Assembly (NCBI GenBank): GCA_002772645.1 | Contig: PFDK01000003.1 | Span: forward strand, 1-40,492 | Source of the DNA: Candidatus Pacebacteria bacterium CG10_big_fil_rev_8_21_14_0_10_56_10 | GTDB lineage: Bacteria; Patescibacteriota; Microgenomatia; UBA1400; PJMF01 | DNA length: 40,492 bases | Direction of reading: 5' to 3' | In this document: positions 9,796-18,064 of the stretch, in pieces | Layout: every line of letters begins with the position of its first letter | How positions within the stretch are numbered: position 1 is the stretch's first letter | Translations under genes and position numbers: made by a program | Notes under the pieces: generated by a model | Told to the model about the DNA's origin: nothing | Databases searched by the model: none | Seen by the model: only the letters and a program-made list of their open reading frames with translations

Positions 9796-11058
9796 TCAAG
9801 TGTCCAGATACGTCCTCAGCACTTGCTTTTGGGCTCGAAGCGCCGCAGGCGTGCCCAACTGGGAGCGCCAGTTCTCAATTGGTACCTGAGCGAGTATGTA
9901 ACTGAGCAGCGCCTCGGCTTCAGGGTCGACGAGGTAGTAGGTTTGTGTCAGCAGGTGAATTGTGTTGACAGCATTAATCAGAATATGACGGTAGGTATCG
10001 AGGGCTTCGATCTGAACCTGCAGAAGTACCGATCCAGACAGAGTTGTTGTGGTTAGACCAAGAACTTCAAGAAACTCTTGGGTTAGAAACTGATAATAGG
10101 GGTATTCACCGTTGGTAACAGGGCTGAAGTTGGCACTTGGGCCATCTGTTCCCAACCTAACCAGCAGTTCGGCCTTGGCACGGGGCAGCGCCCGTTTGAG
10201 AGCGTAGTCGTGGCTAACACCTCTAAAATCTTGAGGGTCATGAATCTTCCTTTGATACAACAGGTCGTATTTGTCCCATGGCGAAAACCCGCCCCAGATG
10301 GTGTTGTAGCGGTCGAATTGCTGATCCAGCACTGACTCAAAAACCTTGTCAAAAGCGTGTCGTAGTTCGTGGCGCACATTCTGCTGATTGAGAAACTCAT
10401 CATGCTGATCGAGGGTGAAAATCACGGGTATCTTCACGATTGTTCCAGGTTGGGTGGGCAGGGGCTGAGGTACCGTTTTTCTGGTATATGTACCACTACT
10501 GCCCGAAGAACAGCCCAGTGCTTGATAGTCTTCATCCAAACTAATCATTAAGCCCAACGCAAACGGAACAGCCATCACTTGGATTTTCCCTTGAGCTTTT
10601 TGCCCTTCTGTCAGAGTACTAAATACCTGCTTGCCAACTTGTTGAAGCTCTTCAGGTGTCCAGTCAATCAGGTGCTTAGCTTTGAAAGAGGCGTCACTCC
10701 TTTCCGGTTTGAATTTAAGGTAGTAAAGATACTGAAGTAGATGGTAGGCGTCACGGTGATCTTCAATCAGTTGCTGAGCAAACCGCAGAGCAGTATCCGC
10801 ATCAGGGAGCGTTGGCAGTAACTGCTCAACGGCTTGGTTGGCATACTTGACGTTTGGTGAGAGGTGAGGTTGATAAAGCAGTCCGTTTTCAAACGCTTCT
10901 CCCATGAATGCCGCCATTATCAGCCTTGTTTTCGCCATTATCAGCCCTGTTTCGACTTGGCGCGACTTATCCCGATCGCTATTTGTGGGCGCAAGCTCGC
11001 TCTCGTGCTCAGGACTCTGGCTGGCTCTCGATAAAATTCGTTCGTAAACTGACATCAA
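9796..11058 (-). CDS. Uncharacterised protein with an HExxH zincin-like motif
   Basis: 420 aa; NVRHELRHAFDKVFE (HELRH codons at 10357-10371) and a downstream ALPRAKAELLVRL. Confidence 0.6.
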   Translation of the reverse strand: MMSVYERILSRASQSPEHESELAPTNSDRDKSRQVETGLIMAKTRLIMAAFMGEAFENGLLYQPHLSPNVKYANQAVEQLLPTLPDADTALRFAQQLIEDHRDAYHLLQYLYYLKFKPERSDASFKAKHLIDWTPEELQQVGKQVFSTLTEGQKAQGKIQVMAVPFALGLMISLDEDYQALGCSSGSSGTYTRKTVPQPLPTQPGTIVKIPVIFTLDQHDEFLNQQNVRHELRHAFDKVFESVLDQQFDRYNTIWGGFSPWDKYDLLYQRKIHDPQDFRGVSHDYALKRALPRAKAELLVRLGTDGPSANFSPVTNGEYPYYQFLTQEFLEVLGLTTTTLSGSVLLQVQIEALDTYRHILINAVNTIHLLTQTYYLVDPEAEALLSYILAQVPIENWRSQLGTPAALRAQKQVLRTYLDT

Positions 11059-11144
11059 CTCATGATTATAAACTAGTCATGTGTTGATAGCATTTGATCC
11101 GATCTTGAATTAAGCAGCCGGATTTTTACTTTGAGGTTGGTATT

Positions 11145-11417
11145 TTGAAGCCTGAAGAGATCACGCGAGTTGGGTACATCGACTTGCCAGACTACCAACA
11201 CGACGCTGTCTACATCATAGACACCAAAACAAGCGACAAGAGCTTCGAGCAATATCTTGACCTAGAAAAGAATCAACATAGCCGTTGGGCAGTGCCTTTT
11301 ACCTATGTGGAAGCAGGCGCATCGTCAACACGCTCTACCAAAGTAGTTTTTGAGACGTCGCGTATAGAAAGTTATTTCAATGCTGGTGTTGGTTCAGGTG
11401 AGCACAACTCGTCTTGA
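11145..11417 (+). CDS. Hypothetical small protein
   Basis: 90 aa ORF from a TTG in a region with no competing ORF; no family recognised. Confidence 0.35.
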   Translation: MKPEEITRVGYIDLPDYQHDAVYIIDTKTSDKSFEQYLDLEKNQHSRWAVPFTYVEAGASSTRSTKVVFETSRIESYFNAGVGSGEHNSS

Positions 11418-11475
11418 CTTGCGGTTTGGTCTTGCCCAAGTGGTGAGCTAACCGAGGGTGTTAGCGGCACCGTAA

Positions 11476-11919
11476 CTACCCCTCAATGATGAGCTTACCT
11501 TCCATCCCCAGATGCCGATGGTTGCCGACGCTGCAGTAGAAAAAGACCTCGTCCTGCTCGAAGTCCTCCGGAATGGTGAAGGTGACAGAGTCTGTCTGGC
11601 CGGCAAAGATCCGCTCACTGCGCACGTCCAGCTCATCGATCACAAAATCGTGGACATTTTGAGTACTGTCCACTTTGACAGTCACGGCCTGGCCGCGTTT
11701 GACTCGGATCTCCGGCTGGGAAAACTCGAAGTTGCTCAGTTCCAGCACCACGACGGCTTGTTCGTCAGAAACTTCAGCTTGCTGAGAGGTAACGTCTGGG
11801 TTGTTCGGGACGCTGGGACGTTGGGCTTGAGTGCAGGCGGCCAAGATGAGCGAAGTAGAGACCAGCGCGGCCCCGGTGATGGCCAGACGGCCGGCAGGCA
11901 GTGGTGGCAGAAGTATCAT
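11476..11919 (-). CDS. Cupredoxin-domain lipoprotein
   Basis: Lipobox-like ILAAC; type-1 copper ligand pattern NVHDF...FYCSVGNHRHLGMEGKLIIE. Confidence 0.8.
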   Translation of the reverse strand: MILLPPLPAGRLAITGAALVSTSLILAACTQAQRPSVPNNPDVTSQQAEVSDEQAVVVLELSNFEFSQPEIRVKRGQAVTVKVDSTQNVHDFVIDELDVRSERIFAGQTDSVTFTIPEDFEQDEVFFYCSVGNHRHLGMEGKLIIEG

Positions 11920-12051
11920 CGCAAAAACTCCAGTCGCGCTTTAAGTGTAGCTATCATAATCAAGGAGGCGGTCGTCGGCAAGAGTCAGGTTACAGGTCAG
12001 GTTGCTACCAGCGACACTGCCGGCTGAGGCCAGTTAATGAGCTGGTGCGTG

Positions 12052-12088
12052 TTGCGCCACCGCCCGATTATGACTACACTACGTAGTA
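12052..12088 (+). promoter_or_regulatory. Promoter with embedded BlaI-type operator upstream of blaI
   Basis: -35 TTGCGC (12052-12057), 17 bp, -10 TACACT (12075-12080); operator GACTACA-CTA-CGTAGTA (12072-12088) reaching the ATG at 12088. Confidence 0.7.
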
Positions 12089-12510
12089 TGAAGGCAACGG
12101 CGGCCACCGGACCAGGATCTCTGGAGCAACTAGTGCTCAATACTTTATGGGAAGGACGCCGATTAAGCTGTGGCCAAGTGCGCCAGTCACTGGGCCGCCG
12201 GCACCGAAAACGACTGGCCTACACTACCGTGCTGACGGTCCTTGACCGGCTGTACAAAAAAGGAGCGGTGGACCGGCACAAAGAAGGCAGGAAGTTTGTG
12301 TATCGGCCAGCGGCCAGCAGGCGCTCGTACGTCAAGTCTTTGATCCAGGGTACCGTCCGCGGCTTAGTCCATCGATATGGCCAGGAAGCGGTGGTGGCTT
12401 TTATTGAAGAGGCTGATGAACTGACAGAGCCCCCGGCTAGTGATGGGAAAGGTGATGGGGGTGGCGGTGAAAGTGCTGGGAAGGGTGACGGGAAGGGCGA
12501 CGGGCGATGA
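12088..12510 (+). CDS. blaI: BlaI/MecI/CopY family transcriptional repressor
   Basis: SLEQLVLNTLWEGRRLSCGQVRQSLGRRHRKRLAYTTVLTVLDRLYKKGAVDRHKEGRKFVYRP; Gly/Lys/Asp repeat tail. Confidence 0.85.
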   Translation: MKATAATGPGSLEQLVLNTLWEGRRLSCGQVRQSLGRRHRKRLAYTTVLTVLDRLYKKGAVDRHKEGRKFVYRPAASRRSYVKSLIQGTVRGLVHRYGQEAVVAFIEEADELTEPPASDGKGDGGGGESAGKGDGKGDGR

Positions 12511-13436
12511 TCATCACCCGGACGCTGGAAGCCTGTTCACTGGCGGTCAAACTGTTGTCTTCGTACTTGATAGCGCCACGGCAGCTGCTGTGGGTAGCAG
12601 TGGTGTGGTTGGGAGTGTGGGTAGGACTGTCCGTGGCTAAAACGCTCGAGGTCAGGCGCGGCCGAGCTCGGTTGGTGGTCAGGTCCGGCAAACTGCACTG
12701 CTACTTGCTATCGGTCTGTATTCGCTTGGGCCTGCCGGCCCACCAGGTTCAGCTGTTTAGCTCTCGCCGACCGGTGGCGGTAGTGTCGGGGTTACTGTCC
12801 CCCAAGATCACTGTCAGTACCGGGCTAGTGAGCAGTTTGGAGAGGTCTGAACTAGAGGCGGTGTTACTGCATGAGCGCTACCACCTTGAGCACGGCCACG
12901 TGTTGCTGAGGTGGGTACTCGGCGTAGCGGCTCGGACAGTAGTGTTTTTGCCAAGTTTGGGCGATGTGGTCCGGTACTGTCGAGACTGGTGTGAGTTCAG
13001 GGCGGACAGGTACGCTTCCCGAGCACAAGGAACCGACCGGTTTTTGCGCCAGGCCCTGGCCAAGTCCGCCGCTGTCCAAGGCGGTGGGCAAAGTTTCTCG
13101 CTAAGGCAGATTGGCCTGAGCGAACCGGCCTTCGCGGCCGCCAACATCACCGAGCGCGTTGGCTGGCTAAGCGGGGTGGGTGGACCGCGGCTGCGGCTGT
13201 CACTGCGAAAGTTAACGGTATCTGGACTGATAGTCTTGGCTATGTTTGCGTACGGTTGGTTGTATGGCCGTGTTGAGGCGCTCGGGCACGACCCGACGGC
13301 TGTCAGGCTGTGCGCGCAGGCCGGTGAAGCACCGGCGGCCAGCCGCCAATCAGTCCCGGCTTCTTCCAGTCCGGTCCCTGCCAGTTCGTCGTCAACAGAC
13401 CAGTCGTTGTTGTTAATGTCTAGCTTTCAGCCATAA
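12507..13436 (+). CDS. M56 (BlaR1/MecR1-like) membrane metallopeptidase without a penicillin-sensor domain
   Basis: LEAVLLHERYHLEHGHVLLRWVLG (HExxH), CEFRADRYA; ATGA overlap with blaI; ends soon after the last TM. Confidence 0.82.
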   Translation: MIITRTLEACSLAVKLLSSYLIAPRQLLWVAVVWLGVWVGLSVAKTLEVRRGRARLVVRSGKLHCYLLSVCIRLGLPAHQVQLFSSRRPVAVVSGLLSPKITVSTGLVSSLERSELEAVLLHERYHLEHGHVLLRWVLGVAARTVVFLPSLGDVVRYCRDWCEFRADRYASRAQGTDRFLRQALAKSAAVQGGGQSFSLRQIGLSEPAFAAANITERVGWLSGVGGPRLRLSLRKLTVSGLIVLAMFAYGWLYGRVEALGHDPTAVRLCAQAGEAPAASRQSVPASSSPVPASSSSTDQSLLLMSSFQP

Positions 13437-13500
13437 TGGCAATGGCCTGAGGCGCGGCAAGCGAAGTATCAAGGCGGACCATCGAAAGCGAACCATCAGC

Positions 13501-13537
13501 TTGACGATGCCGAGGATAAATACTACACTTTGTAGTA
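13501..13537 (+). promoter_or_regulatory. Promoter with perfect BlaI-type operator upstream of the DsbA-like gene
   Basis: -35 TTGACG (13501-13506), 17 bp, -10 TACACT (13524-13529); operator TACTACA-CTT-TGTAGTA (13521-13537). Confidence 0.78.
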
Positions 13538-13574
13538 ATAGTGGGTAATCAACACATTTTTTAGAAAGCCTCTC

Positions 13575-14354
13575 ATGCCAAACAATCAAGCCTACTCTTT
13601 CCGATCAAGTATGTCGTTCCTCAACCGCCACTTTGCCCTACTGGTGATCGGGGCGCTGCTGTTCGCGGGCGGTTTCCTGGTAGGGTCGCTGAGGACCGAG
13701 AACCAGCTGTTAAGTCAAGGCGGCGAACCGTCCAGGTCAGCTGGCACGACCGCGGCGGCCGGCACTGCACCAGCCCAGCCACCGGCGCCAGCCCCGGCCA
13801 ACGTGAGCGGCATGCCGGAGCTGGCCGACCAAGACCACGTCCGTGGGGCAGACAACCCGTTAGTGACGCTAGTAGAGTACTCCGATTTTGAATGCCCGTT
13901 CTGCCAGCGCTTCCACCCGACTATGAACCGGGTGCTGGCAGAGTACGGTGACCAAGTGGCCTGGGTATATCGACACTTCCCTCTGAGTATCCACGCCAAT
14001 GCCCAGAAAGCTGCCGAAGCGTCTGAGTGCGTGGCCAAGCTAGGCGGTGAAGAAGCATTCTGGAACTTTAGCGACTTGTACTTCGAGCGGACCACCTCGA
14101 ACGGCACCGGCTTTCCGTTGGATGGACTGGCCGATCTGGCGGCAGAAGTGGGTGTTGACGCCGCGGCTGTTCAGACATGCCTGGATAACGACGAAATGGC
14201 CGACCGCGTTCAAGAAGACGTTGACGGTGGGGCGCGAGGCGGGGTGACCGGCACTCCGGGCACGATCGTGGTGACCGATGGCGGTCCTCAGGAGCTCATC
14301 CCCGGTGCTTTGCCCTATGAGCAGGTGAGCCAGGTAATAGACCGCTACTTGTAG
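13575..14354 (+). CDS. DsbA-like thiol oxidoreductase, membrane anchored
   Basis: N-terminal TM, VEYSDFECPFCQRFHPTMNRVL (CPFC), GVTGTPGTIV cis-Pro loop. Confidence 0.88.
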   Translation: MPNNQAYSFRSSMSFLNRHFALLVIGALLFAGGFLVGSLRTENQLLSQGGEPSRSAGTTAAAGTAPAQPPAPAPANVSGMPELADQDHVRGADNPLVTLVEYSDFECPFCQRFHPTMNRVLAEYGDQVAWVYRHFPLSIHANAQKAAEASECVAKLGGEEAFWNFSDLYFERTTSNGTGFPLDGLADLAAEVGVDAAAVQTCLDNDEMADRVQEDVDGGARGGVTGTPGTIVVTDGGPQELIPGALPYEQVSQVIDRYL

Positions 14355-14381
14355 CTAGGACCAGTTTCTACCTGCTGGCGG

Positions 14382-15584
14382 CTAACTGCCTAGCAGTTCC
14401 TCAAAAAAGGCGATGTCTCGGGCCACTACCGTGTTCCAGTCCGGCTGGAGGTTGTGATCGGCGCCGGGGTACTCGAAGTAAGTAAGTTCGATGGGCTCGA
14501 GCAAGGCTGCGGGAGTGCCGTCGGTGAGCTGAGTGCCGTCAGCGGAATTGGTGGCGGTGCCTGGGCTGGGTACGTTGTCCGCAGCCGATTGGACGGCCAA
14601 ACCATCCGCTCGATTCTCCATGATCTGCAGCCGACGATCGTTCTCGGCCGCTACTTTGTCCACCAGCTCGTCGCTCCATTCTTTGAGGGCGGCTTGGTCT
14701 GCCCCGCCGTGGTGGAGCTGGATCGGCCCGACCAGCCGGTCCAGGTGCCGCGTCAAACTAAACTCAAAAACATCGTAGACCTGTTCAAACTCGGCCAGCC
14801 AGGCTCGGGCTGCCTTGCCCTCGTCGTCGTGCTCGTCGCTGAAGAACAAGATAGAGTATGGAAACGGTGCGGTCACCGGCGCCCACAAACTGGTGGGGTA
14901 GGGCTGCTGAAGGATTTCGAGGACGCTCAGGGCTATCTGACCGCCGTTGCTGTGGCCCCACAGCCCCAGTTGGCTGCTGGCCGCCACGAACGGCTGGTCG
15001 TCGCTGGTGACGCCAAACTGCTCGACGCTCTTGAGAAGTTCAATGATGTTGATTGGCTTGACGAACCGAGCTTCCCAAGGATCGACAGGCTCTGGGGCGC
15101 TGTTGCCGAAGCCAAAAAAATCAGGGGCCAGCGTGACCAAGCCGGCTTCGGCAAAGATCTCGGCCGCTCGCCGGGTACCCACCCCTGGCTGGTAGATCTC
15201 CGGCGGCACGAAGCCGCGAACCATGACCACCACTGGCGCCGGCCGCTCGGGATCAAGTCTTACTGGCACCGTTAGCCGACCGCTCATCGGCTTGCCCATA
15301 GTCAGGTACTCAAACTCATAGGCCCTAAAGGTGTTTTCTAAAGCCAGGGTTTTGGTGATCCGGATGGGAGCGGCCCGGTAGCGGCGCTGGGCCAAGTTGT
15401 CAAAACTGTACTCCAGCAATGGCCGCGGCACCGGCGAAGGCAAGCCGCTGAGCTTGAGCGGTGACAGCAGGCCTGACGCCCCCGACAGGATGTCATTCGA
15501 GCTGGCCCACCAGCCCAACACAAAGGATCCGGCGGTGGCAAACATCACCGCCGCTAAGAAGAACAACACGACTCGCCAGGACAT
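14382..15584 (-). CDS. Alpha/beta hydrolase (prolyl oligopeptidase/dienelactone hydrolase-like), membrane anchored
   Basis: VVVMVRGFVPP, LGLWGHSNGGQIAL nucleophile elbow (GHSNG), HHGGADQAA, YPGADHNL. Confidence 0.82.
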   Translation of the reverse strand: MSWRVVLFFLAAVMFATAGSFVLGWWASSNDILSGASGLLSPLKLSGLPSPVPRPLLEYSFDNLAQRRYRAAPIRITKTLALENTFRAYEFEYLTMGKPMSGRLTVPVRLDPERPAPVVVMVRGFVPPEIYQPGVGTRRAAEIFAEAGLVTLAPDFFGFGNSAPEPVDPWEARFVKPINIIELLKSVEQFGVTSDDQPFVAASSQLGLWGHSNGGQIALSVLEILQQPYPTSLWAPVTAPFPYSILFFSDEHDDEGKAARAWLAEFEQVYDVFEFSLTRHLDRLVGPIQLHHGGADQAALKEWSDELVDKVAAENDRRLQIMENRADGLAVQSAADNVPSPGTATNSADGTQLTDGTPAALLEPIELTYFEYPGADHNLQPDWNTVVARDIAFFEELLGS

Positions 15585-15617
15585 AGTAGTAGTATTAGAC
15601 CTGTCGCCAAGTAATAA

Positions 15618-16028
15618 TCATCGCTCTTTTGGGCCCACATACACCACCTCAAACAGGATCTTGTCTGGAGACTCGAACATGATTTGGTAGTAAGTACTGT
15701 TTTCATCGCTGGCATACTCGAGCCTATGCCTGGGGGTACCAAACAGCATAGGCACCCTCAAGCTTTCAAGTAGTTCTCGGACGGCATCGACATCCTGACG
15801 CTCAGCCGTGCCCAGCGCCAGGTGATTAATACCTTTGGCGTCGTAGTTGGCACTGTCGTCGCCGTCAGTCTTGACCAGCCACAGGTCACCGTTGGTTTGG
15901 CTGTGGTATCCCACCACGTGATCAGCCGCAACGATCACTTGCCAGCCCATAAACTCCAGCAGTTGTTGGTAAAAAGACAAGTTGGCAAACTCGATGTTGA
16001 GTTGGAGGTGGGAGAAGTAGGTTTTCAT
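15618..16028 (-). CDS. VOC/glyoxalase-fold family protein
   Basis: Start MKTYFSHLQLNIEFANLSFYQQLLEFMGWQVI; GINHLALGTAERQDVDAVRELL; YQIMFESPDKILFEVVYV. Confidence 0.7.
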   Translation of the reverse strand: MKTYFSHLQLNIEFANLSFYQQLLEFMGWQVIVAADHVVGYHSQTNGDLWLVKTDGDDSANYDAKGINHLALGTAERQDVDAVRELLESLRVPMLFGTPRHRLEYASDENSTYYQIMFESPDKILFEVVYVGPKER

Positions 16029-16160
16029 GTCGTCAACCGATTGTACCTTAGACGACGTAGAGAACTGGTTTAAAGTCATCAGCACCAATCGGTGCTTGCG
16101 CAGCGGATCGCCGTTAAAAGTGTGGTACAAAATCAGAGTGAATACTTTTGATACAATTCG

Positions 16161-16754
16161 ATGGTGATGACAACTATGAATCGGGTGGCCAGCACCCTCT
16201 ACCGTTCGGCCTCCGCCTGTGCCAACCGGTTGCCCCGCCGCGGCATCAAAACACTGTACCTAACCATAGTAGGCCTGGGACTGGGCTTTGGATTTTCCGT
16301 GACGGTGTTTAGCCAACCGGGAATGACCGCCGCCCAGGACCAGGGAGTTTTTGACCGGCCCCACCAGGCAGTCACAGCCACTTCCTTAACGCTGGAGACA
16401 ACCGTCGCCAATCAGCCGGTAACTTCGGCGCTCACCCCGGGCTTGGTGCCGCTGTGGAAAAGCAAGCAGGTGGTCCACACCGTCGGCTCGGCCGGCTTGG
16501 GAGAGGCGGGCACGGTAGTGCTGGCAGTGGGTGGGCTTAATCCTGCCCACCAGCCGGTAACTAAGCTATCTCTGGGCGAGCAGATCACCCTGACCGGTAC
16601 CAACCAGGGACGCTACCGCTTCACGGTGGTGGAGCTCTATCGTCGGTCTTTCGGGGAACTTAACTTGGCTACCACACATCAGCGGCCTACCCTGGTGCTG
16701 TACACCCCCAGCTCGTTGATCGACACCAACGTCAATGTTGTCATCGGTCGTTAA
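16161..16754 (+). CDS. Membrane-anchored sortase-like protein lacking recognisable catalytic residues
   Basis: TM plus GEAGTVVLAVGGLNPA...VTKLSLGEQITLTGTNQGRYRFTVVELYRRS...RPTLVLYTPSSLIDTNVNVVIGR aligns by eye to the sortase beta-barrel. Confidence 0.5.
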   Translation: MVMTTMNRVASTLYRSASACANRLPRRGIKTLYLTIVGLGLGFGFSVTVFSQPGMTAAQDQGVFDRPHQAVTATSLTLETTVANQPVTSALTPGLVPLWKSKQVVHTVGSAGLGEAGTVVLAVGGLNPAHQPVTKLSLGEQITLTGTNQGRYRFTVVELYRRSFGELNLATTHQRPTLVLYTPSSLIDTNVNVVIGR

Positions 16755-16828
16755 TAGACCTGTCGCCAAACAACATCTTTTTTGATAACAGGTTTAGTGA
16801 GACCGCCAGGCAGAAATCAGCGTAGAAA

Positions 16829-17317
16829 TCAGCGGTAAGTCGAGCGAATTTCGAAGAGAATATAGAAGCCGATCAGCGTGGAGATCACCAGGCCGAAAAT
16901 ACCGCCCAGCCCAAAAACCACTCCGACCACCGACTGGGCCAAGCCAATCACTGTTACCCAAAAGAGCAACGCCCAGCCGCGCCGACTGTGCTGGCGCAGC
17001 GGAGTGAAAGCCAACAGCATCAGCGCGCCGATGATGACTTGGAGCACACCGACGATTGTCAAGTAGTTGGGATCAAGCGTCACACCCACCTGGGCGGACA
17101 GGCCTTCCAGCACGGTCCCGCCGCGAACGCTGCCCAGGGCAGACAGGCCGCCGAGGGTGTTAAGCACGCCAAACAGACCGGCTACCCAGGGGGCGATGCT
17201 GACCATGAAGCTGACGATGCTGTCGGGCAAGTGAGGAGCGTTTTTAAAGTAACGGCCGATCGAGTCAATGAACTTGATGGCGGGCGCGCCCCATAAAAAT
17301 TCAAGCCGAGAAAACAT
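16829..17317 (-). CDS. Hypothetical four-TM membrane protein
   Basis: 162 aa, four hydrophobic segments, SD-like AAAGGG upstream. Confidence 0.6.
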   Translation of the reverse strand: MFSRLEFLWGAPAIKFIDSIGRYFKNAPHLPDSIVSFMVSIAPWVAGLFGVLNTLGGLSALGSVRGGTVLEGLSAQVGVTLDPNYLTIVGVLQVIIGALMLLAFTPLRQHSRRGWALLFWVTVIGLAQSVVGVVFGLGGIFGLVISTLIGFYILFEIRSTYR

Positions 17318-17479
17318 ACTACCCTTTTTGAGTACCTGGTACCAGTATAGCGGATCGGGGACAGCCTGTCAGGGGACAGCGAGCAGGGACAGTGAACGGT
17401 GTGTCACCGAAGGAGGTGAGCAAGACAGCAGGCAGGGACGGCCGGCCGGACACCACTGCCAATCTTGTACAATACGCGG

Positions 17480-18022
17480 ATGGTTATGCCCTCAGTTTTA
17501 GTACCGATCCTGATGCTGGTGTTGATTGCCTTGTTGTTGTTGCTGATAGCACTACTGGTCTACATTTTGTTCGGCCTGTACATCACCGCCCAAGGACCAC
17601 CGTTCGCGCCCAGTTCCGATGAGCGCGTCGAGCACATCTTACAACTGGCCCGCGTCAGGCCCGGCAAGCGAGTGGCAGACTTGGGCTCCGGTGACGGTCG
17701 AGTGCTGATAGCTTTGGCCTCGGCCGGCGTCCGGGCAGACGGCTACGAGATCAATCCCTGGCTGGTGTGGCGCTCGCGCCGCGCTGTCCGCCGGGCCGGT
17801 TTGGAGGACAGCATCGCTATCCACTGTGCCAGTTTCTGGAAAGCGAACTTGGGCCGTTACGACTTGGTGGTGATTTACGGCATCGGCTACATCATGGAGA
17901 ACTTGGCCGCTAAGCTGGAGCGGGAGCTCAAGGACGGCTCCAAAGTGATCTCGGTTTACTTTGAGTTCCCCGAGTGGCAGCCCAAAAAGGTGTTGGGAGA
18001 CGTTAGGCTGTACCAGGTGTGA
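17480..18022 (+). CDS. Class I SAM-dependent methyltransferase, N-terminal TM anchor
   Basis: GKRVADLGSGDGRVLIALASAGVRADGYEINPWLV motif I/II; TACAAT 6 nt before the ATG. Confidence 0.82.
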   Translation: MVMPSVLVPILMLVLIALLLLLIALLVYILFGLYITAQGPPFAPSSDERVEHILQLARVRPGKRVADLGSGDGRVLIALASAGVRADGYEINPWLVWRSRRAVRRAGLEDSIAIHCASFWKANLGRYDLVVIYGIGYIMENLAAKLERELKDGSKVISVYFEFPEWQPKKVLGDVRLYQV

Positions 18023-18064
18023 TGTACTTTGATTGTTTTAGTATCGAAGCAACGCAAGATTTTG

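Noticed and set aside
14454-15275. 273-aa plus-strand ORF
   Set aside because: Shadow of the alpha/beta hydrolase on the minus strand; no family-like features.
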